The notes below the pieces were generated by a model that saw nothing but the letters and a program-made list of their open reading frames with translations, made no database searches and was not told the origin of the DNA. Position numbers and translations under genes: made by a program. This document shows, one piece after another, positions 20,623 to 22,916 of a stretch of 22,916 bases of DNA (within the stretch, counting starts at the first letter, position 1; every line of letters starts with the position of its first letter). Origin of the DNA: Acholeplasmatales bacterium (GTDB lineage: Bacteria > Bacillota_I > Bacilli_A > Izemoplasmatales > Hujiaoplasmataceae); NCBI GenBank assembly GCA_003477305.1, contig DMTN01000012.1, forward strand, positions 1-22,916. Direction: 5' to 3'.

Positions 20623-22916
20623 ATGGACCAATCGAACGGCAAGATGACGCGGACCGACATCTGCGCACAATTGTTCAAAAACCATCCGGACATCATCTAT
20701 CTCATCGATCCCGAAACGTCGGCGATCATCGAATGCAACGAAGCGGCCTGCAACTTCTACGGCTATTCGCACGAAGCGATGCTGACGAAACACGCAAGCG
20801 ACATCAACACTCTCGGCGAGGAACAGATCGCCGCGGAAATCGTCTTGGCCCTGCTGCAAAAACAGAAACAGTTCTATTTCAAGCACCGTCTCGCCGACGG
20901 GTCCATCCGCAACGTCAGTCTCGTGTCCAGTCCCCTGACGATCGACGCGAAAGCCCTGCTTTTCGTCACCGTCCGCGACATCACCGACGAAATCGCCGTA
21001 ACGGAGGAACAGACCCGGGATACCGTCCGGCTCGAAGCGATGATCGCGGATAAAACCTACGACCTCGAGCAGCAGCTCGGCTATCAGAACGCGATGATCG
21101 AAAGCATCCCGGGACTTTGGTACGTCTTCGAACGCACCGGCCTGATGATCCGCTGGAACAAGAACTTCGAAACGATCACCGGATATACGCCCGACGAATT
21201 GAAAAGGATGACGATCGCCGACTTTTTCAGTCCGGCGGATGTGCTCCGGGTCGACGCGGCGATCGAGCGGATCTTCACCGCGCGCGTCGCCGACCTGGAA
21301 GCGCCGTTCCGTCTGAAAAGCGGCGAGATGCGGGTGTTCCGCTTCACCGGCGTGCCGCTCTTTCTGAATCAGGTGGCCTACGTCACCGGCGTCGGGATGG
21401 ATGTCACGCTCCAGCGTGCGGATGAACAAAAACTCCGGGAATCCGAGGCGCTGATGAACCTCTTCTTCCAGCAGTCGCTCACCGGCTTCTTCATCATGAT
21501 GCTCGACAACCCGATCGTCTGGGACGATTCCGTCGACAAGGAAGCGGCGCTCGATGAATTGCTTTACCATCAGCGTGTGACCAACGTCAACCAGGCGATG
21601 CTCGCGCAGTACGGGATGGCGCGGGAACAGTTCCTGAACAAAACCCCCGCCGACCTGTTCGCGCACAACCTCGCGCAAGGTCGCGATGTCTTTCGCACGT
21701 TGTTCGACCGGGGGCGTCTGCACGTCTACACCGACGAGCGCGACGCCGACGGAAAGAGCATCCTGATCGAAGGCGACTATATCTGCCTCTATGACGCGCA
21801 AGGAAGCGTCATCGGCCATTTCGGCAACCAGCTCGACGTCACGGAACGGATCGCAAGCGAACTCGAAGTCAAGCGCGCGCACACGCTTCTGCGTTCGAGC
21901 CTCGAGAGTCCGAAAGACCTGATCATCCTCGCGATCGACAAGAACTACGACTATCTCTACTTCAACCAGGCCCACAAGACCGTGATGAAGCATGCGTATG
22001 GAACCGACATCACGATCGGATCGAACCTGCTTTCCGCCGTCACCTCGGAAATCGACAGAATCAACTCCAGGAAAAACTACGACCTGGCGATGACGGGTGT
22101 CTCCCATACGACCGTCGAGGAATACGGCGATGTCGTCGTCAACTATTACGAATCCTATTACAATCCGATCAGGGACGACGACGGAAACATCATCGGCGCG
22201 ACCGCCTTCGCCCGCGACATCACGGAGCGGATCACCGAGCAGCACCGCCTCCGCGACAGCGAAGCACGGCTTTCCGAAGCCCAGGAAATCACCCATCTCG
22301 GCAGCTGGGACCTCTTGCTTGGATTGAACCGAGTCTGGGCCTCCGCGGAAGCCTACCGGATTTACGGGATCGCCCAGAACGCGGCGTTTCTGCCGCTCGA
22401 ATCCGTCCAGGCCCTGGTGCTTCCCCCCTACCGCGCGGCGATGGATGCGGCCCTCAGGGATCTCATCGCCGCCAACGTCAAGTACGATATCGAGTTCGGC
22501 ATCCGCCGGGCGGACAACGGCAAGATCAGTTACATCCGTTCGGTCGCCCGCCTGATCCGCGACGACGCCAATCGGCCGATCAAGATCGTCGGCACGATCC
22601 AGGACATCACCGAACGCAAAATGATGGAAATGGAACTCCAAAAAGAGAAGGAAACGGTCCTCGCCACGCTTCAGTCGATCGGCGACGGCGTTATCTCGAC
22701 GGATGCCTCAGGCGTCATCACCGCGCTCAACCTGGCCGCCGAAACGATCACCGGATGGAAAAACAGCGACGCCGTCGGAAAGCCGTTTGATTCCGTCTTT
22801 CATGTGATGAGCGAATCGACGCGGATCATCGCCGTCGATCCGATCCAACGGGTCCTCGACACGAAGCAATCGTTCGAACTGTCGAACCATACGATTTTGA
22901 CCGCGAAAGACGGGAC
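20623..22916 (+). CDS. Multi-PAS sensor protein (3' part missing)
   Basis: A cytoplasmic sensor: 764 complete codons are visible, open to the window edge, with no signal peptide or membrane helix. Six PAS domains can be told apart, at about 13-130 (HPDIIYLIDPETSAIIECN), 155-270 (IPGLWYVFERTG), 280-415 (QQSLTGFFIMML), 425-540 (SPKDLIILAIDKNYDYLYFN), 550-660 (EITHLGSWDLLLG) and 680-764 (LQSIGDGVISTDASGVITALN). Each of several is followed by a PAC-type DITER or DVTER end. The last type often precedes GGDEF/EAL or histidine-kinase outputs, so the missing C-terminus could be either. The ATG at 20623 has GGAGGGA about 9 nt upstream. It is divergent from the lipoprotein at 19666. Confidence 0.88.
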   Translation, partial: MDQSNGKMTRTDICAQLFKNHPDIIYLIDPETSAIIECNEAACNFYGYSHEAMLTKHASDINTLGEEQIAAEIVLALLQKQKQFYFKHRLADGSIRNVSLVSSPLTIDAKALLFVTVRDITDEIAVTEEQTRDTVRLEAMIADKTYDLEQQLGYQNAMIESIPGLWYVFERTGLMIRWNKNFETITGYTPDELKRMTIADFFSPADVLRVDAAIERIFTARVADLEAPFRLKSGEMRVFRFTGVPLFLNQVAYVTGVGMDVTLQRADEQKLRESEALMNLFFQQSLTGFFIMMLDNPIVWDDSVDKEAALDELLYHQRVTNVNQAMLAQYGMAREQFLNKTPADLFAHNLAQGRDVFRTLFDRGRLHVYTDERDADGKSILIEGDYICLYDAQGSVIGHFGNQLDVTERIASELEVKRAHTLLRSSLESPKDLIILAIDKNYDYLYFNQAHKTVMKHAYGTDITIGSNLLSAVTSEIDRINSRKNYDLAMTGVSHTTVEEYGDVVVNYYESYYNPIRDDDGNIIGATAFARDITERITEQHRLRDSEARLSEAQEITHLGSWDLLLGLNRVWASAEAYRIYGIAQNAAFLPLESVQALVLPPYRAAMDAALRDLIAANVKYDIEFGIRRADNGKISYIRSVARLIRDDANRPIKIVGTIQDITERKMMEMELQKEKETVLATLQSIGDGVISTDASGVITALNLAAETITGWKNSDAVGKPFDSVFHVMSESTRIIAVDPIQRVLDTKQSFELSNHTILTAKDG

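Overview
The window reads as a chromosomal segment of an anaerobic, GC-rich, Gram-positive-type bacterium. My best guess is a Bacilli/Tenericutes-related Firmicute, but this is inference. Genes carry strong AGGAGG-type ribosome sites, promoters are SigA-like and often extended with TG upstream of the -10, and Rho-independent terminators are plentiful. TGA is used as a stop throughout, so the code is the standard bacterial one, not the Mycoplasma one. No rRNA, tRNA, CRISPR array, transposase or phage gene was seen. Nearly all genes lie on the minus strand; three are on plus.

Region 1 (1-3300, minus) is a hydC-hydB-hydA operon for an NADH-linked [FeFe]-hydrogenase. It has a consensus promoter and a roughly 190-nt leader that can fold into a long hairpin. 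HydA runs off the left edge. Region 2 (3302-6068) holds purine nucleoside phosphorylase coupled to a GH4 alpha-galacturonidase, with a divergent DNA-deoxyinosine glycosylase. Region 3 (6054-6854) is a polytopic membrane protein.

Region 4 (6972-10360, minus) is the most unusual part. It encodes an ECF sigma factor, a one-pass membrane protein placed like an anti-sigma factor, and upstream a secreted lipoprotein. The membrane protein and the lipoprotein are paralogues and both end in long Asp/Glu tails. The lipoprotein also has a Thr-rich insert and a tandem repeat of six residues. Its upstream region carries an ECF-like promoter, and the sigma gene's ribosome site can be sequestered in read-through transcripts.

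Region 5 (10504-14392) holds a HEPN-like/CBS protein, a GNAT acetyltransferase, a two-gene ABC exporter and, divergently, a flavodoxin-ferredoxin (EFR1-type) protein. Region 6 (14401-17925, minus) is a tight cluster of an Mrr-like nuclease, a PP-loop ATPase with a zinc-ribbon-like motif, and a two-TM membrane protein; it may be a defence or modification module. Region 7 (18081-20250, minus) has a small Asn-rich protein, a small membrane protein, a YwaF-like membrane protein and a lipoprotein. Region 8 (20623 to the right edge, plus) is a long multi-PAS sensor whose output domain lies outside the window.
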